This document shows, in pieces, positions 52,531 through 64,000 of a stretch of DNA of 64,000 bases (position 1 is the first letter of the stretch; each line of letters starts with the position of its first letter). The stretch covers positions 32,289,501 to 32,353,500 of the forward strand of contig OX485805.1 of the NCBI GenBank assembly GCA_950295325.1. Reading direction: 5' to 3'. The notes under the pieces are model-generated. The model did no database searches and was not told the origin of the DNA. It saw only the letters and a program-made list of their open reading frames with translations. The position numbers and the translations under genes are program-made. This stretch comes from Polytrichum commune. Lineage: Eukaryota; Streptophyta; Polytrichopsida; Polytrichales; Polytrichaceae.

Positions 52531-54393
52531 CAAATTTCAATAATCTAGTCTTGAATATTATGTTAAATTTTCCCGTTTTGTGGAGATAAAGGGATGTCAA
52601 ATATTGTGTTATCATTTATAAGTAATCGCCTTTAAGAACTGAGGGATGCCCTTCAAGCATGTTGTGGACAAATTACTGACGGAACAGACTTGGACCAAAA
52701 CTTGGAGCTTTAACCTCGTGTGTGTGAGACTATGGCGTACTCAACAGACATATGTAGAGCTGTGAGGCCTTGTATTGCAAAATCATAATAAGAGGGATGC
52801 TACTGACAATAGTGGGGATGCCTATGGTCCTCATCGGTTTGCACGAGAGCAGTATCATAAGCCAATACGGAAAGAACTTCATCGCTTATTCCCTGATCGA
52901 AGTCATACAAGGTGATTAAGGGTGACTTAGTTTGCTTGCTTGCTTTGCAATTCGTTTCGCATGTAGGGATGGAAAGGATTACATAATAGTGGAAAACGCT
53001 GGGATTGGATAGCATGAGATGTTTTTCAAAACGTCATCCCCGTAGATGTTGAGTGCTTTTGGTTGAAGTTTGCAAGACTGACAAGTATCCGTTATGTGAC
53101 ATGCCTCCACCCACCTGCTTGGTAGCAGGAGCCAGGCTTGGTCGTTTGGCCTGTGAAATTACACGTCTTGGTACCTACACCTGAGTTTGCATAAATTATT
53201 TTGCCCACATAATATCCGTGGCTTGGAATAATACATCAATAGCTGGTCCCAGGACATGAGGATTTGTGCCTCTCGTTTCTGCAACATGAATGTATACAGT
53301 TTCTCCTTCTATGTGCAGGTTTCATCACACCAGGGAAGGAGTTTTCATACTACATGCTCATGGAGCCGTTGAGGGCTGTCTGGCTGCCCGATCTTCACCC
53401 AAACACTTTAGCAACTTTATCTTACCAGATCGAAGAGCACAAAATTCATGCTCAACCAACATACCTATTCATAAAGTGTATGGAGACTCCAACAACATTT
53501 CTTCATATCAGGAAGAACTAGATTAACACCCAATGTACTGTGGGACGTCAAACTTGCACATGGACATACCATGTGTAAGGTGTATTGGAGCCTGAGCATA
53601 CAAGTGTATACAAGCTTAACCAAACTGAGAAAAACCTTAGTTGGTAATCACGTGCCCAATGAGTAACCATTGCTTCACGGGGCACAAGTTGATCACTGTA
53701 ACTCCCAAGCCTACTGTTGAGTATGGTAGACGGTCCTAATATTGCGCAGTGTTGACATCGACAAGACATATCAGGCAAAAAAATTAGAATTTTATTTTAT
53801 TTTATTTTGGGAATATCTAGTGGGACGAAGCGTAATTTGGATGCAAGAAAAATTATTTCAGAACGGATGAGATCCAGACAAACAATCTTGCCCGATTGCC
53901 AAAGGGGTGGATATTTTAGAATTTATAAATGCCGCCCTAATACTGCGCAATATTAGGGCATGGCAAGAATTTCTTTGAAAAACAGGTACAAATTCACTGC
54001 ACAGTTCGGGTCCTTTCTTAGACCTTATTGAATTCCGGTCCTTATTCTAAATTCTTCACATCAAAAATTTGATCGCACCATAAGCTACGTATTATCATAC
54101 ATCCTCACTCCTAAAATCCACATTCCTGTATACTATTGATGAGGAAGTAGATAAAGATCACATATGTGATCAACTTCTCCAGCTGGGGTGGTGATGAAAT
54201 CCAACATCTGCCCAGAAGTTCTTTGATGTTCAACCTGCAATTTATGTTATCATGGATGTAGTGATAGCAAATAGAACCACGCATCACATGCTAACTTGCA
54301 GGAACTATTTTCATAAACCATCCAGGATGAGTATTCCAGGGCACACTTAAATCTCTTTCTGGGCATACAATTTTTTCCATATGAGTTGATTTA
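52531..54393. other. Unassigned DNA
   Basis: Two overlapping ORFs at 53264-53526 show no recognised domain. GAGCACAAAATTCATG-type sequence there could be exon remains. Nothing is supported. Confidence 0.3.
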
Positions 54394-54900
54394 TTGCAAT
54401 CTCCTACCCTGAAAATGGGTGGACTTATAGATTTGGTGATCCCTCTTTGGAAGGATCAGGTAGGCCAAACTGTCAGTTCATACAAGTTAAGACACGTGGA
54501 TGTCCACGCATTTGATTTCATAACCAAAGAACATTCCCCCCTGTATAGCGCTCATTCCAATTTGGTGCGCCGCAATCCTGATGATCCTCTCCCTCTTCCA
54601 TTTGCAAGTGGTTTGATCGTCAATGCGCAGTATGTTATGAAACAATCAAGAATTCTTGGATTTGGTTATTATGCAACCACACTGCGATAAGGAAAGTTGC
54701 AGGTGTCTTCTTGTTGCTCGCAGAACCACAAAAGAAAAACACTCCTACTGGAGCACATAGAAATACTGCAAAATCTTGACCACGAGAAAAAATGGCGAAT
54801 TGTAGGTCGATATAATCCACTTGCCAATCCGCTCCTGCTACTCTCTGCCGTAGCTGCCTCTACTACTAATCCCTTTATCATTGCGTGCACTAAGCTCTAA
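54394..54900 (+). pseudogene. Unrecognised ORF with one in-frame TAA
   Basis: The same frame runs from 54394 to 54900 except for TAA at 54688-54690. Part one holds KMGGLIDLVIPLWKDQVGQT and VDVHAFDFITKEHSPLYSAH. Part two holds RKTLLLEHIEILQNLDHEKK and RYNPLANPLLLLSAV. GTTGCAG just after the stop (54694-54700) could be an acceptor, so an intron may explain the stop. No family recognised. Confidence 0.3.
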
Positions 54901-57900
54901 TGGATGAATGCATGCCAAACTTGTGGTGGTCTCAACCCTAAATTTAGACTGCTGATCACTCCGGGGTAGAATTCCACCGTCTCGTGAGACTAGAGAAATC
55001 AATTCCAATGAAGTATATTTTGCAAGGGTAGACGACAATCTCTTCTGTTTGTCTCTGGGAAAGAATTTTTCAGTGATGATGTCTGCATTTGCGAGAGAAA
55101 GGCTCCTAACACAGCAAAGAATTATGTATGATGCAAATACTGCGAAACCTATGAATGCATCTATGTATGAATGCATGTCAAACCCGATAATTGGACTGCA
55201 GCTCGTACTTCAGGCCCTTGAAGACTCCAAAACAGATCCGAATTGTTCAATTCAAAGCTCCCACACATCTGAATGTTTGATCATATATCGATCAGGAAGC
55301 TACTACTGATTTCGTACAGAAACGCAATTCTCCCTTAAGAAAAATTCTTCACCTCGTAGGCGATACATCATAATGCTTACCGTTCACGAAGAAATCCAAT
55401 GAATCGCACGAAAATCCGGAGTAGGGTTCCACCGTTTTGTGAGACTAGAGACACCAATGACACCATGGATGCAATCAGCAAAGGCAGGAGACGAGAATCT
55501 CTTCTGGTTGACTCTTGGCAAGGATTCATGTAGGAATTGGTGAATTTCATGTTTTCCCTCCATGTTTGTGATGGAAGTGAGAGAATTTCCAATGAGCAAT
55601 TGTTGCGCAATATTAGGACCGGTTATAATATTGTTACCGTTTTCCATGCCTCAGCTCCAAGGCTATTTTTCGGGACACGGCGGTCCGCTCCCCAAATTTT
55701 TTCGCAGGCAGCCCCCGAAGCCCGTCCGGGCATGATGTCCTATCTTGACCTGCAGTGGCCGGTTTCGCAGATGCGCTTCACCTGCAATGACCGGTTACCG
55801 CCCGTCAAAGCGTACCTGGTCCTTTCTACAGTCTGCAGCAGCGAACGCCAGGGTGCAACCGCGAGCGCTAGGCTGCGGCGGCGACGTGCGCGGCTGCGAA
55901 GGCGAAGCAACCGTGCATATTGTATTCCATACCATTCACCACCTTCTACCCATGCCCATGTGAGCATGGGGGCACGAAGGTGACTTAGGGTGAACTTCCA
56001 TGTAGGCCGCTCACCTACTAGATTCTAGATAAACAATGCATTGGAGGTGTTCTCATGAAGATTACAAAAGCAACCAACCAACCACATTATGAGCGCCTAC
56101 TAGAGTGCGGAGGGTTGAGGACATGGGCCACTTGACTTCCATACCCCCACTAAACACTTGAAATAACAATAATTGGTTGGCACATACGAACACTACCCCC
56201 ACCATATTCCCATCTACCTTTGTACCATATTCCCATCTACCATATGTATATGATGGGTAAGCAACCTACATGGAAACTCACCCTAACTGCCTTAAGTACA
56301 ACACGAATGGAATACTCAAGGAGTCCCAATGTGAGATATGGGCTTGCACCATAATTGGAGAAAGGACAATTAAATAAGTTCCATCATGAAGATATTATGC
56401 CCTCCACCGAAAGTCTTGTTTAAGGTGAAGCACACATTCAAGCACATCCACTTCACTTAGAAAATATATATGGTACAAAAGATTATTTACAACGTTTTAA
56501 ACAAACTCTTTCATTGATATGTACTCTCTTTCCTAATAAGAACACCGTCAATGATATTTAGTATCACTACTATTCGGAGTCGTGCAATGCTATAAATTTT
56601 AAAGTCTTAGAGTGTAAAACTTTACCAAGTTTAGTCATTTAGATCTACAATGTCCAAAAAATGTGTTTGACTTTGGTTTGGTAAAAAATAAAATCTAGCA
56701 AATTGTCATAACATAGTGTAATTTCGAATAGTAAGTGGCACTCAATGGTAATAAAGAATGTACTATGTTTTTCACTTGAATGGAAAAACTTCCCTTTCAT
56801 TTTTTTAATACTAGCACACCCCTCCCATGCCAAAACTAAACGAACCCTAACCCTAACAAAGACTAAGGTGACGTGGCCGCCCTAGAGGGCGGCATTTCGG
56901 GAAGAGGCTATAAGCCTCCTCCTCGAACATTTAGCAAAGGAAATATTGAAGTAAACAAGAACATTGCCATAAACAATCAAGGGAACAATTTGAGACAAAA
57001 GTAACTTAATCTTCAACCACATTGCTCTATATCATTTACGGTATTGAGTGTCATGTGTGTAGTAGTGTCACTTACCTTGTTTTGTGGCGTATGCTAAGTT
57101 ACATTGATGATCAACCATTAGTGTCACTGCATGACAATTGGCGTTCAAGTGTGCTAATTGAGATCTTGACATGAGTACGTTCAATTGTGTTATGAGGTGC
57201 ATGCCTATGTTACACAATGGTCTACAAGTTGACTAAAGTGTACACAAACAACACTTGACATCAGTATGCTAAAGCAAAACTTCTTATTGCATACTAAAAT
57301 GTAAACACATGACACTGGCCATTAGTATGCTCAAAAATATTCCCCTTGCATACAAAAATGTAAGACTATCATCTGTAGTATCCCAATGTGCTACTCTAAA
57401 TATCAATATGTAGATTAATTTTCACTAAAAAAATTACTTATGTTGACAAAGAGAATCATATTGACAATTAGTGGAAGTGACACTTCGAGACCTCTAGGTA
57501 TCTACTTCAGGCCCTTCGCAAATAGTGTACGTGACAATGAATACCCCAAACTGCGAAGTGCAACTGTGCAAAAGTGTGATTGCAATAGTGCAAAGTAGAA
57601 GTTGTTTCACTGACACCTTATTAACCTTATAGTTCTGCGATGGAAAAAAATGCGATGACACGTCCACATGACTAACTTATGAGTGGCATTGAAGAAGATC
57701 TTCAGAAATGTGTTCCAGTATCGTTAGGGTTTTGTGGGATCCTAACAATGTCTCTGTCTGTCTGTGGAAGGCTTATTTGTTTGCTGCTTGTGTGATTTAA
57801 GAGCTAGCCTCTTTTGCTTAAAATACTGTTTGTTTTCTTATGGTCTGTCTACCCACCTAATTATGCAATTCCGGCAATGGATGCAACCTCAGCTACATAT

Positions 57901-59780
57901 GTGCTTATGGGAAAGTGTTGGATCTTATAATGGGAACACCCCACACTTGGATTGCACCGCAAAATGGAAGTTTCAATTTAACCGCTTTCCATCACAACTT
58001 GACGTTTCCAGTGGTAAACGTGGTTAATTTAGGGTCGCAATCCAAGTCTCGCAAGCAGCATTGAGCCAACTCATCAACACCCCATCTCTGAAGTCTTCTG
58101 AATCAGAGGTTGTTTCCTCAATCTCCAATTCTATGTTGTCTGCATTATTGAGAGATCTTGAGTGTTTCTTACTTACAAACCGCTAAGAACAAACATGTAT
58201 GGTAATCAAACTCTCACATTCTCTCTGTGAAATGAGGTCGGAGCCCTCAGCCAGTGTTTTTCAAAAGCATCAAACTTAGAGTCACTAATTAGCAGATTCA
58301 TGAGCTATATACTGAGGCTGCTGCCGATTTTGGGGTCGGTTTGTTTTCAGGTGGAAAGGTTGTGCACTTAAAACGAGAGATTGCGGACAGAAAGTCCCTC
58401 CTCCTGCCTTCTTTAAGTTGTCCTTGGACGTGTTTGTCGGCTTGCTTTCTTTTATAGTCCAAATATCATATTGTCAGTTTGCAAGATTGCTGGTGCTCAT
58501 AACACCCCATTTGTAGAGCTTCTGGGACATCAGGAGAAGATTGAGGAGCTGGAGCATGACAAATGCCCTATTGCAGGGGGAGCTACATAACAAGGGAGTT
58601 TTTTCCATAACAACTTCTAGATCTCAAACTTTTAGAAATCCTATTTAACTTTCTTCAACTCTCTAGTGCTAGTTGATTTATCTGCAGAATGCGTTCTCGA
58701 CGAAGAACTAGAAAGCTTCCTATACATTTGGTTCTGAAGTGTTTTGTGAAAGTCCACTCTGCCAGCCATCTTTTGAAATCAAACTAACAACGACAAATTG
58801 AGTAGAAAGTAAGCAAAAATTGCTTACAGTCATCTTGATAATATTAAATTTCTTAGTAATTGCATTCTCGGTTCAGTTCTATGGCATGCCGAATACTCCG
58901 CTTTGCCTGTTCGAACCAAACTCGGTCTTTTCGAAGAGTCTTTTCCGATTTATTTAAGTATCTATACCTTGAAGCTTGATTATGAATCCATTTTTGTAAA
59001 CTTTTCTTAGTCCAATCTCCTATTGAATGTCCAATCACACACCCTCAAAGTCTCAATCTGCCCTACATCCTTGCAAGGAAGAATACCCAGAGGGAGCCGG
59101 GCGGGCACTTTAGCCGACTTTTGCTAAATATATTAACACTTGTTGAGTAACCTTGCATGGAAGGAATTGCAGATGAACACTACCAATTAAGTAGGGTGCC
59201 CAGATATCATGGACCAAGGGGGAAGTCGAATGAGTCCTTCATAATTGCAACACCGATGTTCTGCTTCTTCATTTGTGCAACGACAGGAGGTACCTGAATA
59301 TATGTAATTCACGACAATGTTTTCAAGGTACAAGTCATACTTATACAGTTAATTAGTCTAATTGACTGTAGGCACACCACTTGGGACTGAGATATTGCAA
59401 ATTCCATGGTGAAGGAGTAAGACATCATGGGATTGCCTGTGGATTTGAATGCTTCATAATGGTTACCCATGGGTGCCAAATCTCAATCCAAACTTTCCTG
59501 ACAAGTATCTGGGTTTTGGGATTTGTTACCTTCGCCCCTGGACATTTAGTGGTTCAGTCAAAGGCAGGAGGCTACCTATTACCGTTACCTATTACCGTTC
59601 TTTGCTTTGATGTTAAGGTGGCAGGCATGTACCATTTCTGTTTCCTGTGCCCTTTTATCAAGTGGCATATCTCATTTCCAAGTGTATAGAAGTTCAGTTG
59701 AGCAGGCTGGTGGAGCGCTTGTAACAAATTCTGTAATCCCCATGCAATTGAGTTTTTGGTTTAAAAGTTAATCATCTGTA
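54901..59780. other. Mostly AT-rich unassigned DNA with a GC-rich island
   Basis: A diverged duplicate pair occurs at about 54955-55090 and 55420-55530 (GAGACTAGAGA and GAATCTCTTCTG type). About 55660-55940 is a GC- and CpG-rich island with many short ORFs. TE-like AT-rich DNA follows. 56840-56862 has CCCTAA units. Short ORFs at 57764-58027 and 59381-59689 lack domains. Confidence 0.4.
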
Positions 59781-59810
59781 CAGCTGCTACAGTCACATGG
59801 CCTGATTCAG

Positions 59811-60570
59811 GTATATCCATCAGGCGAGTCTCACAAGGAACTTCTGGCAATAAACCACCTAGTAAGGGATAATGTCTTGTCAGGAATGTCAGCAGAAGAA
59901 TGCACAACAACCATAGCCGAATGCATGACGCATCCTCTCCAGTGAAGTACCAATGATAACTTATCCTTCATATTATTGTTCTGGCAGATAAGTGAGACAT
60001 CAGTTGATCCACTTGATCAATTATTCACAAATTCAATACTAAAATTGGTTTGGATGATATTACCCTTACACTATATGTTTTATAATTTTAACCGATTCCT
60101 GCAATTATTATGCAAATCTTGATATTATTTTGGTTGCTGTTGGCTTTTGTTTTGTTGAACAATTTATGGTATTCTGCAACTCAATGAATGTCTGTATACA
60201 ATGTATTCAGGTATATCCATCATGCGAGTCTCAAAAAGGAACTTCTGGCAATAAGCCACCTAGTAGGGGATAATGTCTTGTCAGGAATGTCAGCAGAAGA
60301 TTATGCAACAGCCATAGCCGAATGCATGACGCATCCTCTCCAGTGAAGTACCAATGATAACTTATCCTTCATATTATTGTTCTGGCAGATAAGTTTATTC
60401 ACAAATTCAATACTAATATTTGTTTGGATGATATTACCCTTACATTATATGTTTTATAATTTCGACTGATTCCTGCAATTATTATGCAAACCTTAATAAT
60501 ATATTGGTTGCTGTTGTCTTTTGTTTTGTTGAACAATTTAAGGTATTCTGCAACTCAATGAATGTCTGTC
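59811..60570. repeat. Tandem duplication of a ~360-400 bp unit with an exon-like core
   Basis: 59811-60210 and 60211-60570 are about 90% identical by eye and both start GTATATCCATCA. In copy one the frame VYPSGESHKELLAINHLVRD and on to ECMTHPLQ is open and continues upstream to an acceptor-like TGTACAG near 59780. In copy two an extra A (CAAAAAGG) shifts the frame. It looks like a duplicated exon plus intron of a decayed gene. Confidence 0.75.
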
Positions 60571-60856
60571 TACGAAGGCCAGAAACATCCTCTTACTGGG
60601 AAGTATAATTCGGTTCTATGAAAACTATCATAGAGGATATTACAGATTGAGTGCTGATCGACATTGATTTGCATTAGTCTAGAACTGGATGATTCGGTGA
60701 TTATTAACGACGCATGGGTAGAAGGATGTATTTTGAAATATCACTAATTTCCTGACTCTGACCATTTTCTGTCATAGCATACTGGCACAGTGGCTGTGCA
60801 TGCACAGCTTTGTGTCATGTACGATGACACTGCAAATTTCTAGTAGATGACATGAC
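60571..60856. other. Intergenic, no gene recognised
   Basis: Joins the tandem duplication to the foldback element. No coding region. Confidence 0.4.
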
Positions 60857-61032
60857 ATAACATTATTAAGCAGTGTGTTTTTGTCATGTGGGCCCTGAGT
60901 ATAACCATGGGATGTCCCAACCTAGTTCAAATTTTTAACTTAATTTGAGTTTCCTTGCACTAGGTTGGAGCATCCCATAGTTTTATTCTCAAGGCCCACA
61001 TGAACAAAGGCACACTGCTTAATAACGTTGTG
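60857..61032. mobile_element. Foldback element with ~70-bp inverted arms
   Basis: ATTAAGCAGTGTG, CATGTGGGCC, CATGGGATG and CCAACCTAGT on the left return in reverse complement on the right. The loop is about 25 bases. It would form one long hairpin and fits a MITE. Confidence 0.8.
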
Positions 61033-63283
61033 GAAATGAATACCACTAGTTTTTGTTCACCTCTAAGTTACCCCTCTGGTGCTAAGGAGGTGCTAAGTAT
61101 AGTTGGCAAAAGTACCTTAAAACAAAGAAACTTGTAAACTGACTTTTTGAGAATGCTGATCCAGCCCAATGAATTCATCACAGATGCTTGAATGCTCTTA
61201 GAAAGGTCTCAGAAATTGTTGACAGATTTTTGGCTGTTGAGAGAGAGAATACATTGTATGACATTAAGAAACAGGTGTTTGTATGTCTTGAGCGATTTCA
61301 TCGTGACAATGGTTGGTGATTTCGAATTTTCGAGCCACAGGCTAAGCTGAACTTTTTGTCATGATTGATACTGGTACTGTAACACCGAGTTTGTCTCTGT
61401 TTTCTTAAACCCTTTAAGTCATAACCCCACAATAAGACAGCATCATGTATGGTTCTGCCTACGCATTCGGTGCAAAATTTGTCTTGCTAGCTGCAACAAA
61501 ATTGTCCTATTAAGTGTCTGTTGTCCACCCAGTAACATGTTTTGATCTTTTGATTTTTCTTTAATAACTTGACGTATATTCCATATATTCTTCTAAATTG
61601 ATGGGTAATTTTCATGAAGTCTTGAACTTCAACCGGTTATTTCTCAAACTCAACCGGTTCATCTGTAACTAGCAGTCGGTTCTTCCCGTTCATTGTTATG
61701 GGAACTAGTTCCATCAGGACAAAGCGGAATTTGATAGTATGCACTGCATACTAATTATGGGTTTGCAAATTTGAACCAAGGGCCGTGGGTGGGATTCATC
61801 AGTTTTATAACACCGAATCGAAACCTCTTTCTCGCAAGAACTGGATTAAGGTGCTGGTTTTTGGTTTTATGGGTTTACTTCGATTCTTTCGCGTTGAAAC
61901 AGACCGTTTCAGGTAATATCCATCGTTTATCATCTATCACTATCTAACCCTGATGAAACTGCGCAAAATGTGAGGGTTCTATTGATGGATTTTCAGGTAA
62001 CGTAGCCGATTTGTTCAGGTATTTAAGTTTATCAACGCACTTTGATGACTCGGACTTTGATGACAACGCACTTTGTTCGGAGCAGAACCGACTGGGCCGG
62101 AGGCTGGGAGAGCGGACTCGGGGAGTCTAACGAGTCAACGTGTTCCAACAGTGTCATGCTAGTCACGTGTATGGAAACGGGCCCACGTTCTCAGTGCGAC
62201 GTGGAAACTAGACACTGCGAACGTCTAGGAGAGGATAACCTGATCCGCCACTTAAAAGTCTTGGAGCTTTGAGTGGATCTTGATTTCGCAATCCCCGTTC
62301 GCCGCATGCGTCTGCCCACATCTATGAGAGTGTACCTGACTGGAACATATCCAAAGGTATTTTGGTGCGAATGAAGATGTCGATTGGTTGGCATAATTCA
62401 AGCGATGATGCAATTCATCACTGATTTTACTTTAAACCGATGGAATGACTGCAGACATCCAGGGAAGGGAATTTTGTCTTTCATGCATGCAACGGACAAT
62501 TCCAGACTTGATGCCACTTGTGCGGTGGCATGGGATCCAGAATATGCCACTACTGCACATGTTTCTTGCTTGGTCCCTTCCTGTCAGAGAGACAGGCTTG
62601 TAGGTACAGAGGGTCTGTGCGTAAGTGTATGACGAGTCACTGTTGTACTCATCGTCACGATGGATCGCAAGAACAGTAAATTCATCGAACCTAGTGGGAA
62701 TGGAATCGATTACAGTGAAAAATGGGTATTGGGACGATCTCCCTCCATCCCTCTGCTTGGGTGATAAATAGAGTGAGATGGGTGCAATCATCTCCATCGT
62801 GTTCGCTCCCGGATTCCTGTATCCATTACGTCTGAGGTAGAATTGAAGGTGTGTCACCTAAGCTTACACAGTTGCACCTTCCTGGGTAACCTCTGGGCCT
62901 TTATGCATGATCAAGTCGCTTGTTTATATGTTCTATTGCAATTCAGTTGGAGTCTTGGGTGTCAAAGGTAGGTAGAATGTTGTGTCCGTAGGTTGACCTC
63001 ATAGGAAAAATACACATTTGCCGCTTTGCGATGGAGTTCTCAAATGTTCTCGCAATCTTGTGCTCCTGATTTACCTGGCTACGGAGATCAAGACTAGAGC
63101 ACACTAGAATTAAAGTCAGTCAGATTTACACAATCCGATCATGCTGAAGCGCACATTTGCGGCAAAGCACTCAAATCTGTGTGTACATCATATTATTTGC
63201 AGTTCTCTAATTTTAATCTTGGAGTCGATGTGTGTCGCAGTAGCAGAACCAGGAGCCGGTGACAAGCAGTTGGCATCACCAAG
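61033..63283. other. Upstream region of the amidinotransferase gene
   Basis: No gene is recognised. Short ORFs at 62042-62272, 62384-62632 and 62432-62857 (minus) lack domains. The promoter and 5' UTR of the gene at 63284 must lie in the last few hundred bases, but no TATA box stands out. Confidence 0.35.
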
Positions 63284-64000
63284 ATGGCGCTCGCATGTGG
63301 ATCGTCATTAAGTGTGCGCGCAGCGGTCGTTCCAGGAGACACCGCCTCTTTGTCATCATCCAGATTATGTGAGAATATTGTCTCCAGAGTGAAGATTGGA
63401 GCATCTTCTTCCTCCTCCCGCAGTACCGCTCCTCCTCGTCGGCTGCGAGTCCAAGCCCAAGCTTCCGAGGTAGCAGTAAGCCAAGATCTCATCAAGTCAA
63501 CCCAATTGAAGGAGAAACTCCCAGTCGTGAACTCACACAACGAATGGAGTTTACTGGAGGAGGTGATCGTGGGCACAGTGGAAGGTGCCTCATTCTGCCC
63601 TCTGCACATCGCAGAGAAGCAAGTTGTGAAGAAGCAGTACTGGGACATGTTCAACTCCAAGGCAGGCCAACCGTTCCCCGCAGAGCTGATAGCCAACGCA
63701 GCTAAAGAGCTCGACTACCTCGCCGAGGTTCTGTACAAGGAGGGTGTGAAGGTTCGACGACCAAGTGTACCAAACCCGGATGACTTCTCTAAGAGCTTCA
63801 AGACGCCCGACTTCGAATGCCAATCGGGTCTGTACGCAGCGATGCCCCGTGACGTGCTTATCGTGGTGGGCAATGAGATTATCGAGGCTCCCATGGGATG
63901 GAGGTCACGTTTCTTCGAGTACAGGGCTTACCGGAAGCTGATCAAAGAGTATTTCCGTGAAGGTGCCAAGTGGACAGCTGCTCCCAAGCCCCAGATGAGC
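63284..64000 (+). CDS. Glycine amidinotransferase-like protein, 5' part (runs off window)
   Basis: From ATG 63284 (an in-frame TGA lies 8 codons upstream) 239 codons are open to the window end. Residues ~1-60 are Ser/Arg-rich with few acids and end RRLRVQAQA, typical of a plastid transit peptide. From ~84 the sequence follows the arginine:glycine amidinotransferase family: HNEWSLLEEVIVG (85-97), GVKVRRP (154-160), YKTPDFE-like FKTPDFE (172-178), LYAAMPRDVLIVVGNEIIEA (183-202) and PMGWRSRFFEYRAYRKLI. The family moves the amidino group of arginine to glycine, making guanidinoacetate and ornithine; related members use other acceptors. The catalytic Cys, His and Asp lie further downstream, so activity cannot be judged. 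Codon use is GC-richer than the surroundings. The family and targeting calls are confident for the first and moderate for the second. Confidence 0.92.
   Translation, partial: MALACGSSLSVRAAVVPGDTASLSSSRLCENIVSRVKIGASSSSSRSTAPPRRLRVQAQASEVAVSQDLIKSTQLKEKLPVVNSHNEWSLLEEVIVGTVEGASFCPLHIAEKQVVKKQYWDMFNSKAGQPFPAELIANAAKELDYLAEVLYKEGVKVRRPSVPNPDDFSKSFKTPDFECQSGLYAAMPRDVLIVVGNEIIEAPMGWRSRFFEYRAYRKLIKEYFREGAKWTAAPKPQMS

Noticed and set aside
55537-55983. 148-aa Arg/Ala-rich ORF
   Set aside because: Open through high GC content in several frames at once; no domain and no splice or start context of note.
63193-63823. Minus-strand ORFs of 167 and 77 aa
   Set aside because: They are shadows of the amidinotransferase reading frame on the plus strand, which has clear family motifs.

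Overview
The window reads as nuclear DNA of a streptophyte (green plant lineage, perhaps a charophyte alga, bryophyte or fern). The evidence is interstitial TTTAGGG plant-type telomere repeats, spliceosomal introns with GT-AG borders, a Ty3/gypsy element of the chromodomain-less plant type, a CACTA element, and an amidinotransferase gene with a plastid-like transit peptide. No species can be fixed from the sequence alone. Most of the 64 kb is repeats, with a few real or decaying genes between them.

Layout. 1-535: 3' end of a spliced gene. 2119-4441: one copy of a duplicated block rich in CCATAGTCT repeats. 5059-9402 (minus): five-exon HECT ubiquitin-ligase-like gene, with an F-box-like ORF further upstream (11871-12170, minus). 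12.7-21 kb: small foldback elements, telomere-repeat-ended repeats and a solo LTR (18083-20232). 21.9-26.5 kb (plus): C2H2-finger-like gene, a broken ORF and an F-box-like ORF. 31389-34014: two overlapping gag-like ORFs that end in a polypurine tract. 35751-48650: the second copy of the duplicated block, split by a complete 10,587-bp Ty3/gypsy retrotransposon with one 2079-aa polyprotein on the minus strand. 49504-50692: a CACTA element with a tRNA-derived SINE inside, lodged in another CCATAGTCT array. 52-63 kb: mostly unassigned DNA with decayed exons, a tandem duplication and a foldback. 63284-64000: 5' part of a glycine amidinotransferase gene.

How parts relate. The most unusual material is a set of LTR-like elements that recurs in both orientations. 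It has three marks: arrays of a dyad-symmetric CCATAGTCT motif, a promoter-like module in which a TATA box and a GATATGGG-type box sit at an almost constant 44-45 bp span (seven instances), and a gag-like ORF whose TAA stop lies inside the polypurine tract. The two copies of the duplicated block (2119-4441 and 35751-48650) are inverted and circularly permuted relative to each other, with a 4-bp microhomology at the join, which suggests a DNA circle as intermediate. The copy at 2.4 kb also preserves the empty target site of the gypsy element. HECT and F-box-like ORFs recur, but nothing shows that they work together.
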